Source: Pseudomonadota bacterium (GTDB lineage: Bacteria > Pseudomonadota > Alphaproteobacteria > Sphingomonadales > Sphingomonadaceae). From it: a DNA stretch of 7,679 bases. The stretch lies in assembly GCA_023390675.1 (NCBI GenBank), contig JAEWCK010000126.1, positions 1-7,679 on the forward strand, given 5' to 3'. Shown here one piece after another: positions 5,925 through 7,679 of this stretch (position 1 is its first letter; each line of letters opens with the position of its first letter). The notes below the pieces were generated by a model. That model saw only the letters and a list, made by a program, of their open reading frames with translations. It did no database searches and was not told the origin of the DNA. Position numbers and translations under genes: made by a program.

Positions 5925-6745
5925 GCCTGACCGCCCTTTTCGAGCGTGCGCTCGTTGCACAACTGGATGATCGCCGCCGCGGTCTCCTCGATCGAGCGGC
6001 GCGTCACGTCGATCACCGGCCAGCCATTGTCGGCGAACATGCGCCGCGCATAGGCGACTTCGCGCGTCACCGATTCCTGGTCGACATAGCTCGTCTCGGG
6101 ATGCTGGTTGAGCGAGAGCAGCCGGTTGCGGCGGATCTGGATCAGCCGGTCGGCGCTGGTCGTGAGCCCGACGACCAGTGGGTGCCTGAGGGTGAACAAT
6201 TCGGGCGGGGGCGGCGATTCGACCACGATCGGGATGTTGGCGGTCTTGTAGCCCCGGTTCGCCAGATAGATCGAAGTCGGCGTCTTCGACGAGCGCGACA
6301 CGCCCGCGAGGACGATATCCGCCTCTTCCCAATCCTCGGCCGCGATGCCGTCGTCATGCGCGATGGTGAACTGGATCGCGTCGACGCGCGCGAAATAGGC
6401 GGCGTCGAGCATGTGCTGCCGTCCGGGACGCGCCTTGGCTTCCTGCCCGAGCAGGCTGGAGAGCGCATGGTTGACCGGATCGAGCGGCGCGATCGCCGGC
6501 AGCCCCATCGCGCGGCAGCGGCTCTCGAGCGTGCGGCGGATCTCGCTGTTGACCAAAGTGAAGATCACCAGCCCGGGGTTCTGCGCGATCTCCTGGAGGA
6601 TGCGCTCGAGATGCGCTTCGCTGCGCACCATCGGCCAGAAGTGGCGCAGCGTCTCGACATCGTCATATTGGGCGAGCGCCGCCTTGGCGATGTTCTCCAG
6701 CGTCTCGCCGGTCGAGTCCGAGAGAAGGTGGAGATGGAGGCGCAT
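5921..6745 (-). CDS. ppsR: Pyruvate, phosphate dikinase / PEP synthetase regulatory protein (kinase-pyrophosphorylase, DUF299)
   Basis: A 274-residue bifunctional regulator that inactivates pyruvate phosphate dikinase or PEP synthetase by ADP-dependent phosphorylation of a threonine and reactivates it by phosphate-dependent dephosphorylation, yielding pyrophosphate. The family signature is clear: MRLHLHLLSDSTGETLENIAKAAL at the N-terminus, the P-loop-like GVSRSSKTPTSIYLANRGYK (about 148-167), and FADNGWPVIDVTRRSIEETAA at the C-terminus. The ATG at 6745 matches the family start; the open frame continues upstream into the proposed origin, but that part looks non-coding. Whether the partner here is PPDK or PEP synthetase cannot be told, since neither is in the window. 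Its homologue (Rickettsia RP001 family) flanks the replication origin opposite hemE, as here. Its stop overlaps the maf start (ATGA). Confidence 0.93.
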   Translation of the reverse strand: MRLHLHLLSDSTGETLENIAKAALAQYDDVETLRHFWPMVRSEAHLERILQEIAQNPGLVIFTLVNSEIRRTLESRCRAMGLPAIAPLDPVNHALSSLLGQEAKARPGRQHMLDAAYFARVDAIQFTIAHDDGIAAEDWEEADIVLAGVSRSSKTPTSIYLANRGYKTANIPIVVESPPPPELFTLRHPLVVGLTTSADRLIQIRRNRLLSLNQHPETSYVDQESVTREVAYARRMFADNGWPVIDVTRRSIEETAAAIIQLCNERTLEKGGQA

Positions 6746-6764
6746 CAGCCGGCCGTGCGTGAAT

Positions 6765-6786
6765 CTGTGGAGAACATGCCCCACAG
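6765..6786. repeat. Inverted DnaA-box-like pair
   Basis: CTGTGG (6765-6770) and CCACAG (6781-6786) are mirror copies separated by 10 bp, one helical turn between their inner edges. The left arm extends into TGTGGAGAA, the best DnaA-box match in the region; the right arm is a weak match. Probably a DnaA binding site pair close to the ppsR start. Confidence 0.45.
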
Positions 6787-6846
6787 CCGCTAGCGCAACC
6801 GCACGCAGAACCCAAGCGCCGCGGAATCGGGACTCCGCTTCGTGAT

Positions 6847-6855
6847 TCGTCCACA
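6847..6855 (+). other. DnaA-box-like site TCGTCCACA
   Basis: It matches TTATCCACA at seven of nine positions with the full TCCACA core. It lies between the two inverted pairs in the proposed origin. Confidence 0.4.
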
Positions 6856-6881
6856 ACGGTGTCCCCAGCCGTTCGATCCCG

Positions 6882-6896
6882 TCCACAATCTGTGGA
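6882..6896. repeat. Palindromic DnaA-box pair (TCCACA-ATC-TGTGGA)
   Basis: Two DnaA-box cores face each other as a perfect 6-bp inverted repeat with a 3-bp spacer. The right half extends to TGTGGAAAG, seven of nine matches to TGTGGATAA. Such tight facing cores are unlikely by chance in GC-rich DNA and support an origin. Confidence 0.48.
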
Positions 6897-7012
6897 AAGC
6901 GGGGGCGAATGCCGCGAATCCGTGGCTCCGCGTGGGGATCGGGGAGTCAAGCTGTTGGCAAGATCGGGGCGAGCGCATAAGCCCCGGCATCCACGTCCCA
7001 ACAGACTCCAAC

Positions 7013-7047
7013 AACTCCTAGATTCTCTTTTATAGTGTAGTAGGAAT
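7013..7047 (+). promoter_or_regulatory. AT-rich patch: candidate unwinding element and hemE promoter
   Basis: About two thirds A/T in a window that is otherwise about two thirds G/C. It includes TATAGT at 7031-7036, a good -10 hexamer placed about 18 nt before the hemE start; no convincing -35 stands 17 bp upstream. TAG repeats at 7033-7043 sit at its right end. It could serve both as DNA unwinding element and promoter. Confidence 0.38.
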
Positions 7048-7053
7048 CCCGCC

Positions 7054-7679
7054 CTGAGCCCGTCTTCCAAGCCCTTGCTCGAAACCCTGAAGGGTGTCCG
7101 CCAGCCGGTCCCGCCGGTCTGGCTCATGCGCCAGGCGGGGCGGTATCTTCCCGAATATCGCGCGCTGAGGGCCGAAAAAGGCGGGTTCCTCGAACTCGTG
7201 AACGATAGTGCGGCCGCGGTCGAAGTGACGCTTCAGCCGGTCCGCCGCTTCGGCATGGACGGGGCGATCCTGTTCTCCGACATCTTGATGGTCCCGCTCG
7301 CGCTTGGGCAGCATCTCTGGTTCGAGACCGGCGAGGGTCCGCGGCTCGCGCCACCGGTCGCGGCGCGCGAAGTGCTCGATCGGTTCGAGGCCAATCCCGC
7401 CGCGCTGGGTCCGGTCTACGAGACCGTCCGCCGGGTGAAGGCCGCGCTCGATCCGTCGGTCACCCTTCTCGGCTTCGCGGGCAGCCCGTGGACCGTCGCG
7501 ACCTACATGATCGCCGGGCAAGGCAGCCGCGAGCAGGCCGAGGCGCGCCGCCTCGCTTATGCCGATCCCGGGCTGATGGCGGCGCTGATCGCGCAAATCG
7601 AGGCGTGCACGATCCAATATCTCAAGGGCCAGGTCGAAGCCGGCGTCGAGGCGGTGCAGCTGTTCGACAGCTGGGCCGG
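7054..7679 (+). CDS. hemE: Uroporphyrinogen decarboxylase (partial, 3' end cut by window)
   Basis: HemE removes four carboxyl groups from uroporphyrinogen III to give coproporphyrinogen III in haem synthesis, in the cytosol. The first 208 residues are present of a family length near 340. Seen are PPVWLMRQAGRYLPEYRALR (20-39, with the substrate-binding arginines R26 and R30), FSDILMVP (D76, the central pyrrole-binding aspartate), GFAGSPWTVATYM (140-152, with the active-site tyrosine Y151) and LFDSWA at the edge. The frame is closed by TAG at 7033-7035, and no ATG, GTG or TTG lies between that and the conserved N-terminus. CTG at 7054 fits best: AGGA lies 8 nt upstream and the resulting L/M-SPSSKPLLETL resembles relatives. 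A TTG at 7075 is the alternative but lacks a ribosome-binding site and would drop conserved SKP. Divergent from ppsR across the proposed origin. Confidence 0.93.
   Translation, partial: MSPSSKPLLETLKGVRQPVPPVWLMRQAGRYLPEYRALRAEKGGFLELVNDSAAAVEVTLQPVRRFGMDGAILFSDILMVPLALGQHLWFETGEGPRLAPPVAAREVLDRFEANPAALGPVYETVRRVKAALDPSVTLLGFAGSPWTVATYMIAGQGSREQAEARRLAYADPGLMAALIAQIEACTIQYLKGQVEAGVEAVQLFDSWA

Larger units (their letters stand above)
6746..7053. other. oriC: Probable chromosomal replication origin (oriC)
   Basis: This 308-bp non-coding stretch separates divergent ppsR and hemE, the gene pair flanking the origin in Caulobacter and Rickettsia. It holds TGTGGAGAA at 6766-6774 (one mismatch to the DnaA box TGTGGATAA), TCGTCCACA at 6847-6855, and TCCACA/TGTGGA as a palindromic pair at 6882-6896. 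Weaker matches include GCATCCACG at 6987-6995. On the hemE side is an AT-rich patch at about 7013-7047 that could serve as the unwinding element. Genes on both sides point away from it. All of this is seen directly or follows from known synteny; origin function is inferred. The same bases must also carry the ppsR and hemE promoters. No CtrA-type TTAA-N7-TTAA site was seen. Confidence 0.62.

Noticed and set aside
5882..6793. Plus-strand frame of 303 codons opposite maf/ppsR
   Set aside because: Composition is that of antisense GC-rich codons; ppsR on the other strand has its complete family signature.
6746..6886. N-terminal extension of ppsR to an upstream ATG
   Set aside because: The extra residues precede the conserved MRLHLHLLSDSTGETLE and would be encoded by the DnaA-box region; the family starts at 6745.
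6937..6969. Direct repeat GATCGGGG (6937-6944 and 6962-6969)
   Set aside because: Only 8 bp and two copies in GC-rich DNA; could be chance, so not listed as a feature.
7030..7617. Minus-strand frame of 195 codons across the hemE start
   Set aside because: It lies opposite hemE, which has all N-terminal active-site motifs; no recognisable domain.
1..7679. A defence island, prophage, transposon or other novel multi-gene system
   Set aside because: Every gene is a recognised housekeeping or conserved family, codon use looks uniform, and no transposase, integrase, CRISPR or terminal repeats were seen.

Overview
The window reads as a high-GC alphaproteobacterial core chromosome segment, most likely from a sphingomonad (Sphingomonas or a close relative). 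This rests on remembered protein character (DUF1491, a long HPF next to EIIA-Ntr, an MmcB-type nuclease) and on gene order; no search was run. There is no insertion sequence, prophage, CRISPR array, tRNA or rRNA that I can support.

Layout: eleven genes lie head to tail on the minus strand from about 6745 down to 1. In transcription order they are ppsR (PPDK/PEP-synthase regulator), maf, aroE, coaE, dnaQ, hpf, ptsN, a PaaI-type thioesterase, a DUF1491 protein, a SleB-type cell-wall hydrolase, and mmcB (cut by the left edge). One gene, hemE, runs the other way from about 7054 and is cut by the right edge. The ppsR-maf-aroE-coaE genes are chained by ATGA stop/start overlaps, with dnaQ 7 nt further on. 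ptsN, the thioesterase and DUF1491 also overlap one another. The long plus-strand reading frames opposite these genes are GC-rich shadows.

The most informative non-coding stretch is the 308 bp between divergent ppsR and hemE. It holds a cluster of DnaA-box-like TCCACA/TGTGGA elements, two of them in palindromic pairs, next to an AT-rich patch. In Caulobacter and Rickettsia the chromosomal origin lies between hemE and the ppsR homologue (RP001 family), so I read this as the probable oriC. All genes point away from it, as expected for leading-strand coding on both replichores.

A second point of interest is the 49-bp gap before mmcB. It carries an exact alphaproteobacterial SOS operator (GTTC-N7-GTTC on the coding strand), followed by a perfect 10-bp inverted repeat that puts the mmcB start codon in the loop. 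hemE appears to begin at CTG. At least three further genes use GTG or TTG.

I did not find a previously undescribed multi-gene system. The window is mostly conserved housekeeping; its interest lies in the origin, the SOS site and unusual translation-start architecture.
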